A stretch of 64,000 nucleotides of DNA from Hyphomicrobiales bacterium (lineage in GTDB: Bacteria > Pseudomonadota > Alphaproteobacteria > Rhizobiales > Xanthobacteraceae), in contig JACESF010000009.1 of assembly GCA_013911975.1 (NCBI GenBank), positions 1 to 64,000 of the forward strand, written 5' to 3'. Positions 34,697 to 43,645 of the stretch are shown here, in pieces. The notes beneath the pieces were generated by a model. It saw only the letters and a list, made by a program, of their open reading frames with translations. It did not search any database and was not told where the DNA came from. The translations under genes and the position numbers were made by a program. Numbering within the stretch: position 1 is the stretch's first letter; every line of letters begins with the position of its first letter.

Positions 34697-34744
34697 CGGG
34701 CGCAGCGGCGCCCGATCCCGCAAAAGCAAAAGGGAGTGCCGACC

Positions 34745-35707
<963 letters not shown>

Positions 35708-35714
35708 TCCGGCC

Positions 35715-35742
35715 CGGCCGCGCCCGAAGCGGGGCGCGGCCG
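35715..35742 (+). terminator. Terminator-like hairpin after cysK
   Basis: An 11-base perfect stem (CGGCCGCGCCC at 35715-35725 with GGGCGCGGCCG at 35732-35742) closes a six-base loop eight bases after the cysK stop. There is no clear T-run, so termination may be inefficient or partial before the kinase gene. Confidence 0.45.
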
Positions 35743-35817
35743 ATTCCCTCGCGGCCGATCCGGCACTAGAGTTGCATTGATTCGTGCGGCGCCCGCCATT
35801 TCGGCGGGGGTCGCTCC

Positions 35818-38247
35818 ATGGGGCAGGGATTCGACCATATGGGCGCGCGCAAGGCGGACCGGAACCGGAGCCCCGCCCGGCTTCGTACCGCCGGTGCTGC
35901 CGCCGCCCTCCTGGCGGGCACGTCGGCCGCCGCAGCCTTTTCCTTCGATGGTCTTCGCGTGGAGGACGCCTTGCTGGGCGCGCTTGCGCTCGGCGGCTGT
36001 GCCGCCGCACTGGCGCTGGTGGGCCTCTATTCCGTGAAGGGCCGCGCCGCCAGCAAGGCGGAGGACGTCCGCCTGCGCGCGCTCGCCGCCGCCCGCGCCG
36101 ATCTTCACGGCCTGCGCGCCCTGGCCGCCGCCGATGCGGAGGGCGGAATCCTGTGGACCCGTGCGGACGGGGCCGAGGCCTTCGGCACCGCCCTTTCCGT
36201 TCCGCACGACGCCGATGGCGTGCCCGATTTCGACGCCTGGCTGGGCGCGGAGGCGGCGGCCGCTCTCGCGGCGCCCCTGGCGCGCCTGCGGGACGCGGGC
36301 GACGGCTTCCGGCTCGATCTGACCGCCTCCGGCGGACGGCTCGTGGTCGAGGGGCGCGCGGCCGGAGATTGCCGCCTTCTGTCCGTCCGGCGCCTTCCCG
36401 CCGAGGCGGGCAACGGCGCCCTGTCTCCCGCCGCATCCGCGGCGCTGATCGCAGCGCTGCCGCAGCCTGCCTGGGCCCGCGACGCGGCCGGATCGCTGGT
36501 GGGCGCCAATCCCGCCTTCGCCGAGGCGGTGGGCGCGGCCACGCCTGCCGAGGCGGTGGAGCGGCGCATGGAGTTGCTGGATGAGGCGGCCCGCGAGGCC
36601 GCCGCGAAGGCCCGGGGCGAGGGCGTCGCCTATCGCGCCCGCTCCCGCGTGGTGGCCGGCGGCCAGCGCCGGGTGCTGGACATTTTCGAGGCCGGCGGCA
36701 CCGGCCTCGCGCTGGATGTGACGGAGGAAGAGGGGCTGCGCCGGGAGATCGAGCGCACCGTCTCGGCCCATCGCCGCACTCTGGACCAGTTGGCGACGGC
36801 GGTGGTGATGTTCGGCGCCGACGAGCGCCTCATGTTCCACAATGCCGCCTACGAGACCCTGTTCGGCCTCGACGCGGCCTTCCTCGATGCCCGTCCCACG
36901 GAAAGCGAGATTCTGGAAAGGCTGCGCGCCCAGCGCCGGGTGCCCGAGCAGGCGGACTTCCGCGCGTGGCGGGAGCATCTGCGCGAGGCCTATCGCGCGG
37001 TGGAGCCGGTGCATGACTGGTGGCACCTGCCCGGCGGGCAGATGCTGCGCACCGTGGCGACGCCCAATGCCGAGGGCGGCGTCACCTATCTGTTCGAGGA
37101 CGTGTCCGAGCATGTGGCGCTGGAGAGCCGTTATAACAGCCTGATCCGCATCCAGGGCGAGACCCTCGACGGGCTCGCCGAGGCGGTGGCGGTGTTCGGG
37201 TCGGACGGGCGCCTGCGGCTGTATAATCAGGCCTTTCTCGCCCTGTGGTCGCTCACCGCGCAGGCCCTGGGCGACAAGCCGCACATCGACGCGGTGGCCG
37301 CCATGTGCCGCCCCCTGCACGGGGAGACCCGCGCCTGGGCGCGCATCCGCGCGGTGGTCACGGCCATCGAGCACCGGCGCGGCGAGGCGCTGCGGCTGGA
37401 GCGGGCGGACGGGCGCGTGCTGGACGGCGCCGCCCAGCCGCTGCCGGACGGCGGAACCATGGTGACGTTCCGCGATGTGACCGACAGCGTGAAGGTGGAG
37501 CGCGCCCTGATCGAGCGCAACGAGGCGCTGGAGGCGGCGGACGCGCTGAAGAACGCCTTCGTGGGCCATGTCTCCTACCATCTGCGCACGCCGCTCAATT
37601 CGCTCATCGGCTATGCCCATATGCTGGGCGAGCCGGCCTTCGGCGCGCTCACGCAGAAGCAGGACGAGTTCCTCTCCCATGTGCGCCAGTCCTCGGACAC
37701 GCTGCGGGCGCTCATCGACGACATCCTCGACCTCGCCACCATCGACGCGGGCGCCATGGGCCTGGACCTGGGCGAACTGGACGTGCGCGAGACCCTGGAG
37801 GGGGTGGCGGACGCGGTGCGCGATCTGCTCCAGGAGGCGGGCGTCGCACTGGTGATCGCGGCCCCGGCGGATGTGGGCCGCTTCGTCGCCGATGCGCGGC
37901 GGGTGCGGCAGATCCTGTTCAACCTCATCTCGAACGCGGTTGCGGTCTCGCCCAAGGGCGGGACGGTGACGCTCGGCGCCGAGCGGCGCGCGCAGGCGGT
38001 GGTGCTCACCGTGCGCGACCAGGGGCCGGGCATCGCGCCTGAGATCGCCGAAACCCTGTTCCAACGCTTCGAGGCCCGCCCGGCGGGCCGGGCGCGGCCG
38101 GGCGTGGGGCTCGGCCTGTCCATCGTGCATTCCTTCATGGAACTGCACGGCGGGTCCGTGACCCTGGCCTCCGCCCCGGGCGGCGGGGCCATCGCGGTCT
38201 GCATCTTTCCCCCTGAGGCGCCGCAGCGCCGGGAGGCGGCGGAATGA
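35818..38247 (+). CDS. divL: DivL-like PAS sensor kinase with Tyr in place of the catalytic His
   Basis: This is an 809-aa sensor with two N-terminal hydrophobic segments (TAGAAAALLAGTSAAAAFSF and ALLGALALGGCAAALALVGL). Several PAS-like domains follow (RRTLDQLATAVVMFGADERL, ETLDGLAEAVAVFGSDGRLR). In the HisKA H-box the expected His position is Tyr587 in HVSYHLRTPLNSLIG, as in Caulobacter DivL, with a His one residue later. The ATPase domain has NLISNAVAVSP, DQGPGIAP and GVGLGLSIVHS, apparently intact. DivL-type proteins act in the DivK-CckA-CtrA cell-cycle and polarity circuit. Gene order with tsaE supports the assignment. It overlaps the next gene by 4 bp. Confidence 0.85.
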   Translation: MGQGFDHMGARKADRNRSPARLRTAGAAAALLAGTSAAAAFSFDGLRVEDALLGALALGGCAAALALVGLYSVKGRAASKAEDVRLRALAAARADLHGLRALAAADAEGGILWTRADGAEAFGTALSVPHDADGVPDFDAWLGAEAAAALAAPLARLRDAGDGFRLDLTASGGRLVVEGRAAGDCRLLSVRRLPAEAGNGALSPAASAALIAALPQPAWARDAAGSLVGANPAFAEAVGAATPAEAVERRMELLDEAAREAAAKARGEGVAYRARSRVVAGGQRRVLDIFEAGGTGLALDVTEEEGLRREIERTVSAHRRTLDQLATAVVMFGADERLMFHNAAYETLFGLDAAFLDARPTESEILERLRAQRRVPEQADFRAWREHLREAYRAVEPVHDWWHLPGGQMLRTVATPNAEGGVTYLFEDVSEHVALESRYNSLIRIQGETLDGLAEAVAVFGSDGRLRLYNQAFLALWSLTAQALGDKPHIDAVAAMCRPLHGETRAWARIRAVVTAIEHRRGEALRLERADGRVLDGAAQPLPDGGTMVTFRDVTDSVKVERALIERNEALEAADALKNAFVGHVSYHLRTPLNSLIGYAHMLGEPAFGALTQKQDEFLSHVRQSSDTLRALIDDILDLATIDAGAMGLDLGELDVRETLEGVADAVRDLLQEAGVALVIAAPADVGRFVADARRVRQILFNLISNAVAVSPKGGTVTLGAERRAQAVVLTVRDQGPGIAPEIAETLFQRFEARPAGRARPGVGLGLSIVHSFMELHGGSVTLASAPGGGAIAVCIFPPEAPQRREAAE

Positions 38248-39797
38248 GCCTCGGCCTTGCGCCCAATCCCGACCATCCCGGGGTCTACGAACTTACCCTC
38301 CCGGATATCGCGGCGACGCAGCGGCTTGCCGGGGCGCTCACGCTCTGGCTCGCGGGCGGCGACGTGATCGCGCTGTCGGGAGACCTCGGCGCGGGCAAGA
38401 CGGAGTTCGCCCGCGCCCTCATCCGCGCGCTGGCCTGCGACGACGCGGCCGAGGTGCCGAGCCCCACCTTCTCCCTGCTGCTGCCCTATGACCTGCCGCG
38501 CGGGCGGGTGGTGCATGCCGACCTCTACCGGGTGGAAGACCCGGACGAACTGGAGGAGATCGGATGGAGCGAGGCCATCGAGGACGCGATCCTCGTGGTG
38601 GAATGGCCCGAGCGTGCCCCCGGCCATCTCCCGGAGACGCGGCTCGACATCATCCTGGAACTCGCCCCGGAGATCGCCCCCGGCGCACGCCGCGCCTATC
38701 TGGTGGCGCGTGGCGGCTTCGCCGAGCGCCTGGAGCGGTTCCATGCCGCCGAGCAATTGATCGAGGCGAGCGGCTTCGGCCTCGCGGAGCGGCGCTACAT
38801 GCAGGGCGACGCGTCCAGCCGCTCCTATGCGCGCCTCGTCCTGCCGGAGCGCTCGGCGGTGCTTATGAACGCGCCGCGCCGCCCGGACGGCCCCCCGGTG
38901 AAGCGCGGGCTACCCTATAGCCGGCTCGCCCATCTCGCCGAGGATGTGCGGGCCTTCGTGGCGGTGGGCGAGGGGCTGCGCGCCGAAGGCTTCTCCGCGC
39001 CGGAAATCTACGCCTCCGACCTCGACCGGGGCCTGCTCATCCTGGAGGATCTCGGCGGCGAGGGCGTCATCGAAGGGTCACCGCCGGAGCCTATCAGGGC
39101 GCGCTACGAGGCGGCGGTGGAGGTGCTGGCGGCGCTTCACGGCCGGCGCCTGCCGTCCGTCCTTCCCGTCGCCCCCGGCATCGACCATGACCTGCCCGCC
39201 TACGACATCGACGCCCTCCTCATCGAGGTGGAGCTGATGCTCGACTGGTACCTGCCGTTCCGCCAGGTCGCCATCGACCAGGTGGTGCGCGAGGAATTCC
39301 TGCTGCTGTGGCGCAACGCGCTTGGCCCGCTCCAGGGCGAGCCGCAGACCTGGGTGCTGCGCGACTATCATTCTCCCAACCTCATCTGGCTGGACGGCCG
39401 GGAGGGCCTCGCGCGCGTGGGCCTCATCGACTACCAGGACGCGGTCATGGGCCCGGCGGCCTATGACGTCGCCTCCCTCGCGCAGGATGCCCGGCTCGAT
39501 ATTCCCGAGAGCCTGGAACTGCACCTGGTTGGCCAGTATGTGCGCCACCGGCGCGGTGCGGACCCCACGTTCGAGGCGCCCCGCTTCGCCCATCTCTACG
39601 CCCTCATGGGCGCCCAGCGCGCCACCAAGATCCTCGGCATCTTCGCCCGCCTGAACCAGCGGGACGGAAAGCCCCATTATCTGCGCCACCTCCCTCGCAT
39701 CCGCCGCTACCTCACCCGCTGCCTCGGGCACCCGGAGCTGGGCTCGCTGCGCATGTGGTACGAGGCGGTTCTGCCAGCGAAGGACTTCCAGTCGTGA
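38244..39797 (+). CDS. TsaE tRNA-modification ATPase fused to AmgK-like sugar kinase
   Basis: This is a 517-aa two-domain protein. Residues 1 to about 155 are TsaE (YjeE), with Walker A GDLGAGKTEFARALI, the SPTFSLLLPY motif, VVHADLYRVEDPDELEEIGW and VVEWPERAPG. TsaE supports t6A37 tRNA modification. Residues about 160-517 are an aminoglycoside-phosphotransferase-fold kinase similar to AmgK, with RRYMQGDASSRSYARL, LLILEDLGGEGVI, VLRDYHSPNLIWLDGREGLA (catalytic loop) and GLIDYQDAVMGPAAYDV. AmgK phosphorylates N-acetylmuramate at C1 in cell-wall recycling. The next gene, a MurU-like uridylyltransferase overlapping by GTGA, completes that pathway. Confidence 0.93.
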   Translation: MSLGLAPNPDHPGVYELTLPDIAATQRLAGALTLWLAGGDVIALSGDLGAGKTEFARALIRALACDDAAEVPSPTFSLLLPYDLPRGRVVHADLYRVEDPDELEEIGWSEAIEDAILVVEWPERAPGHLPETRLDIILELAPEIAPGARRAYLVARGGFAERLERFHAAEQLIEASGFGLAERRYMQGDASSRSYARLVLPERSAVLMNAPRRPDGPPVKRGLPYSRLAHLAEDVRAFVAVGEGLRAEGFSAPEIYASDLDRGLLILEDLGGEGVIEGSPPEPIRARYEAAVEVLAALHGRRLPSVLPVAPGIDHDLPAYDIDALLIEVELMLDWYLPFRQVAIDQVVREEFLLLWRNALGPLQGEPQTWVLRDYHSPNLIWLDGREGLARVGLIDYQDAVMGPAAYDVASLAQDARLDIPESLELHLVGQYVRHRRGADPTFEAPRFAHLYALMGAQRATKILGIFARLNQRDGKPHYLRHLPRIRRYLTRCLGHPELGSLRMWYEAVLPAKDFQS

Positions 39798-40513
39798 CCA
39801 TCCGCAAGGCCATGGTGCTGTCCGCGGGCCTCGGGACCCGCATGCGCCCCCTGACCGACACGAAGCCGAAGCCGCTGGTGGAGGTGGAGGGCCGCGCGCT
39901 CATCGACCATGTGCTGGACCGTCTCGCGGATGCCGGCGTGACCGACGCGGTGGTGAATGTCCACCATCATGCGGACCTGCTGGAGCAGCATGTGCGCGCC
40001 CGCACGGGGGCGCCGCGCATCCAGGTTTCGGACGAGCGCGGCGTGCTGCTGGAAACCGGCGGGGGCACCCGCAAGGCGCTGCCGCTGCTGGGCGACGACC
40101 CGTTCATCGCCATCAATTCCGACACCATCTGGATCGAGGGCTACCGCGCCAACCTCACGCGCCTCGTGGAGAGCTTCGATCCCGCGCGAATGGACTGCCT
40201 GCTGCTGGTGGCGGCCACCGCGCTCTCGGTGGGTTATGACGGCACCGGCGACTTCCTGATGGACGGGGAGGGCCGCCTCACCCGTCGCCCGGAACGCCTC
40301 GTCTCGCCCTTCGTCTATGCGGGCGCGGGCGTCTTCGCGCCGAGCCTGTTCGCAGACACGCCCGAAGGGCCCTTCTCCCTCAACCGCATCTTCGACCGCG
40401 CCGCCGAGGCGGGCCGCCTGTTCGGCATCCGGCTGGAGGGCGTGTGGATGCATGTGGGCACGCCGGATGCGATCCACGAGGCGGAGGCGGCGATCCGGCA
40501 GTCCAGCGACTGA
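39794..40513 (+). CDS. murU: MurU-like N-acetylmuramate-1-phosphate uridylyltransferase
   Basis: This is a 239-aa nucleotidyltransferase started at GTG 39794, overlapping the preceding stop. The N-terminal KAMVLSAGLGTRMRPLTDTK and PKPLVEVEGRALIDHVLDRL form the signature of sugar-1-phosphate nucleotidyltransferases. LLETGGGTRKALPLLGDDPF and FIAINSDTIWIEGY (metal-binding Asp) are typical of MurU. The C-terminus has WMHVGTPDAIHEAEAAI. With the upstream AmgK domain it would recycle MurNAc to UDP-MurNAc, a route that bypasses MurA and gives intrinsic fosfomycin tolerance in Pseudomonas. GDP-mannose pyrophosphorylase-like specificity cannot be fully excluded. Confidence 0.87.
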   Translation: MTIRKAMVLSAGLGTRMRPLTDTKPKPLVEVEGRALIDHVLDRLADAGVTDAVVNVHHHADLLEQHVRARTGAPRIQVSDERGVLLETGGGTRKALPLLGDDPFIAINSDTIWIEGYRANLTRLVESFDPARMDCLLLVAATALSVGYDGTGDFLMDGEGRLTRRPERLVSPFVYAGAGVFAPSLFADTPEGPFSLNRIFDRAAEAGRLFGIRLEGVWMHVGTPDAIHEAEAAIRQSSD

Positions 40514-40550
40514 CGCGCCCGCGCAGGGCCGGGGACGAGGAGGCGAGGTC

Positions 40551-40613
40551 ATGACCGAAACGAGCCGCGCCTGTCCGTGCCCCTCTCGCCGCGCCCGGGG
40601 GAGGCGGGGCTGA
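40551..40613 (+). CDS. Possible 20-aa leader peptide overlapping the addB start
   Basis: An ATG at 40551 follows an excellent GAGGAGG Shine-Dalgarno sequence. It reads MTETSRACPCPSRRARGRRG and then TGA, which shares its last base with the addB ATG (TGATG). Such an arrangement allows re-initiation coupling. It could instead mark the remnant of a longer AddB N-terminus lost by frameshift. It is too short for a confident call. Confidence 0.35.
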   Translation: MTETSRACPCPSRRARGRRG

Positions 40614-43600
40614 TGCACCTCTTCACCATCGCGCCGTCCACGCCGTTCCTGCCCTCCCTCGCCGAGGCGCTGCTGGACGGCCGCCTCGTGCCCGGCTTCG
40701 CGCCGCGCGGGGACCCGTTCGCCCTCGCCTCCGCCACCATCTATCTGCCCACGCGCCGCGCGGGGCGCCTGTTCGCGGAGGCGCTGCTGGCCGCCACCGG
40801 GCAGGAGGCCGTGCTTCTGCCGCGCATCATCCCGCTGGGCGACGTGGACGAGGACGCGCTGGCCTTCTCGGACCTCGCCTCGCCGCTCGCGGCGCCCGTG
40901 GCGGTCTCGCCCGTGCACCGGCGCATCGCGCTCACCGCCCTGGTGTCCCGCTGGCGCGAGACCATGGCGCGGGCCAACGGCCAGGAGGCGGTGGCGGCGG
41001 GCCCGGCCTCCATCGTGGCACTGGCGGACGAACTGGCCGCCCTGTTCGACCAGATGGCCATGGGCGGCATCGACTGGGCGCGCCTCGACACGCTGGACCT
41101 CGGCGAGCACGACACCTATTTCGACCAGAGCCTGGATTTCGTGCGCATTGCCCGTACGGCCTGGACCGCGCACCTGGAGGCGCTGGGCCTCGTGGAGGCA
41201 TCGGTGCGGCGCGACGCGCTGGTGGCGGCGGAGGCTGGGCGCCTCGCGGCGCTCGGGTCGCAGGCCGGGCCGGTCATCGCGGCGGGCTCCACCGGCTCGC
41301 TTCCGGCGACCGCGCGGCTGCTCTCGGCGGTGGCGCGGCTGCCGTCGGGCGCGGTGGTCCTGCCGGGCCTTGACCTCGCCATGGAGGACGCGGCCTTCGC
41401 GTTGCTCACCGATGCGGATGCGGGGGCGCCGGACCATCCCCAGTACAATCTCGCCCATCTTCTGGAGACCATGGGCGCGGAGCGGGGGGACGTGGTCTCG
41501 CTGGGCGCTCCCGCCGCCCCCCGTGTGCGCCTCGTGGGTGAGGCCATGCGGCAGGCGGAGACCAGCCATCTCTGGGCGAGCCTGCCCGAGCGCCTGCCGC
41601 CGGACGACCTCGACGCGGCGCTCGCGGGCGTCACCCTGATCGAGGCGGCGGACGCGCGCGACGAGGCGCTGTGCATCGCGCTGGTGCTGCGCGAGAGCCT
41701 CGCCCATGCGGGCCTGCGGGCCGCGCTCATCACGCCCGACCGGGATCTTGCGCGCCGGGTGGCGGCGGAACTGGCGCGGTTCGGCATCGCCATCGACGAT
41801 TCCGCCGGCGAGCCTTTGTCCGAGACCGGGGCGGGACGGCTGGCGCGGCTGGTGGTGCAGGCGGCGGCGGACGGGTTCGCACCGGTGCCGCTGTTCGCGC
41901 TGCTGAGCCATCCGCTCGCCGCCTTCGGCCTGGAGGCGCCGGACAAACGGGCGGCGGTGGCGGCCCTGGAGCTGATCGCTCTGCGCGGCCCTCGGCCGCG
42001 CCGGGGCATCGCCGGGCTGCGGGAGGCGCTCGACGCCTTCGATCCCGCCGCCCTGCACCGCCTCGATCCCCGACGGAGCCTCGACGCCGACGCCATCGGC
42101 CGGGCACGGGACCTCGTGGACCGGCTGGACGCGGCGCTGGCGCCCCTCCAGGCGCCGCCCGTTCCCCTGACGGAGCGCGTCGCGGGCCACCGGGCCGCCA
42201 TCGAGGCGGTGGCCCGGCCCCTCGATCCGGAGGACGACGACCCCGCCTGGGCAGCCCTGTCGCGCGTTCTGGAGGACATCGCCGGGGGCGCCGAGCACGG
42301 CCCCGCGCTCGGGCTGGCGGACTATGCGGACATGGTCGCCCCGCTGCTCTCCGGCGAGATGGTGCGCCCGGCGGCGGCGGACGCGCTCCCCATCCGCATC
42401 CTCGGTCCCCTGGAGGCGCGCCTCGTGGCGCTGGACCGGGTGGTGCTCGGCGGTCTCGTGGAGGCGAGCTGGCCGCCCCAGACCCGCTCCGATCCCTGGC
42501 TGTCGCGGCCCATGCGGGCGGCGTTGGGGCTCGACCTGCCGGAGCGGCGCGTGGGCCTGTCCGCCCACGATTTCGCCCAGGCGGCCGGCGTGCCGGACCT
42601 GTTCCTCACCTATGCCGGCAAGACCGAGGGCGCCCAGAGCGTGCCTTCCCGCTTCCTTCAGCGGCTGCGCACGGTGGCCGGGGCGGCGCGCTGGGAGGCC
42701 GCGCGCGGCCGTGGCGAAGGCTGGCGCGCGGCAGCGGCGGGGCTCGACCGGGCGGAACCGGTGCCGCGCGTGGCGCAGCCCGCGCCCGCGCCGCCTGTGG
42801 CGCTGCGCCCCCGGCGCCTGTCCGTCACCGAGATCGAGACGCTGCTGCGCGATCCCTATTCCATCTTCGCGCGCCACGTCCTGAACCTTCAGCCCCTCGA
42901 CCCTCTGGATGCCCTGCCGGGCGGGGCGGAGCGGGGAACGGCGCTGCATGACGCGCTCGGCCGCTTCGCCACCGCCTATCCCGAGGCGCTGCCCGACGCG
43001 CCGCTGGAGAAGCTGCTGGTGCTGGGGCGCGAGGCGTTCGCCCGGCTCGCGGTCTTCCCCGCCGAGCACGCCTTGTGGTGGGCGCGGTTCGAGCGGGTGG
43101 CGGGCTGGTTCATCGAATTCGAGCGCCGCCGCCGTCCCGGCCTGCGGCGCATCGCGGCGGAAACCGGCGGCTCGCTGGAGCTTTCCCTTCCCGGCGGCCC
43201 GTTCAAGCTCACCGGCAAGGCCGACCGCATCGACCTCCTGCGCGACGGGCGGCTCGCCGTGCTCGACTACAAGACCGGCACGGCCCCATCCGCCGCGCAG
43301 GTGCGGGCGCTCTCGCCCCAATTGCCGCTGGAGGCGGCCATGGCCGCGCGCGGCGCCTTCAAGGACGTGCCCGCCGCCGAGGTGGCCGACTTCCTCCATG
43401 TAGAGTTGCGCGGGGGCGCGGAGCCGGGCCGCGAGAAGCCCGCCATCGGCAAGGGCATGACTGCCACCGCCATCGCCGACGAGGTGCTGGGCAAGCTGGT
43501 GGACCTGCTCGCCGCCTTCGACGAACCGGCCCAGGGCTATCGCGCTCTGGCCGCGCCGCAATGGCGGGGGCGCTTCGGCCCCTATGACCATCTTGCCCGG

Positions 43601-43645
43601 GTGAAGGAATGGAGCCTCGGGGCGGACGGGGAGGAGGGCGCATGA
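40613..43645 (+). CDS. addB: Double-strand break repair nuclease subunit AddB
   Basis: This is a 1010-aa alphaproteobacterial AddB. It begins MHLFTIAPSTPFLPSLAEAL, the expected family N-terminus, preceded by GGGGGAGGCGGGG. A UvrD-like inactivated helicase body is followed by a C-terminal PD-(D/E)XK nuclease domain: FKLTGKADRIDLLRDG and LAVLDYKTGTAPS contain the catalytic Asp and Lys. The LSVTEIETLLRDPYSIFARH segment before the nuclease is also characteristic. With AddA it resects double-strand ends for RecA loading, the RecBCD substitute in this clade. It overlaps addA by four bases. Confidence 0.95.
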   Translation: MHLFTIAPSTPFLPSLAEALLDGRLVPGFAPRGDPFALASATIYLPTRRAGRLFAEALLAATGQEAVLLPRIIPLGDVDEDALAFSDLASPLAAPVAVSPVHRRIALTALVSRWRETMARANGQEAVAAGPASIVALADELAALFDQMAMGGIDWARLDTLDLGEHDTYFDQSLDFVRIARTAWTAHLEALGLVEASVRRDALVAAEAGRLAALGSQAGPVIAAGSTGSLPATARLLSAVARLPSGAVVLPGLDLAMEDAAFALLTDADAGAPDHPQYNLAHLLETMGAERGDVVSLGAPAAPRVRLVGEAMRQAETSHLWASLPERLPPDDLDAALAGVTLIEAADARDEALCIALVLRESLAHAGLRAALITPDRDLARRVAAELARFGIAIDDSAGEPLSETGAGRLARLVVQAAADGFAPVPLFALLSHPLAAFGLEAPDKRAAVAALELIALRGPRPRRGIAGLREALDAFDPAALHRLDPRRSLDADAIGRARDLVDRLDAALAPLQAPPVPLTERVAGHRAAIEAVARPLDPEDDDPAWAALSRVLEDIAGGAEHGPALGLADYADMVAPLLSGEMVRPAAADALPIRILGPLEARLVALDRVVLGGLVEASWPPQTRSDPWLSRPMRAALGLDLPERRVGLSAHDFAQAAGVPDLFLTYAGKTEGAQSVPSRFLQRLRTVAGAARWEAARGRGEGWRAAAAGLDRAEPVPRVAQPAPAPPVALRPRRLSVTEIETLLRDPYSIFARHVLNLQPLDPLDALPGGAERGTALHDALGRFATAYPEALPDAPLEKLLVLGREAFARLAVFPAEHALWWARFERVAGWFIEFERRRRPGLRRIAAETGGSLELSLPGGPFKLTGKADRIDLLRDGRLAVLDYKTGTAPSAAQVRALSPQLPLEAAMAARGAFKDVPAAEVADFLHVELRGGAEPGREKPAIGKGMTATAIADEVLGKLVDLLAAFDEPAQGYRALAAPQWRGRFGPYDHLARVKEWSLGADGEEGA

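Noticed and set aside
34697..34744. Cysteine- or SAM-type riboswitch before cysK
   Set aside because: The gap is only 48 bases and shows no structured conserved elements.
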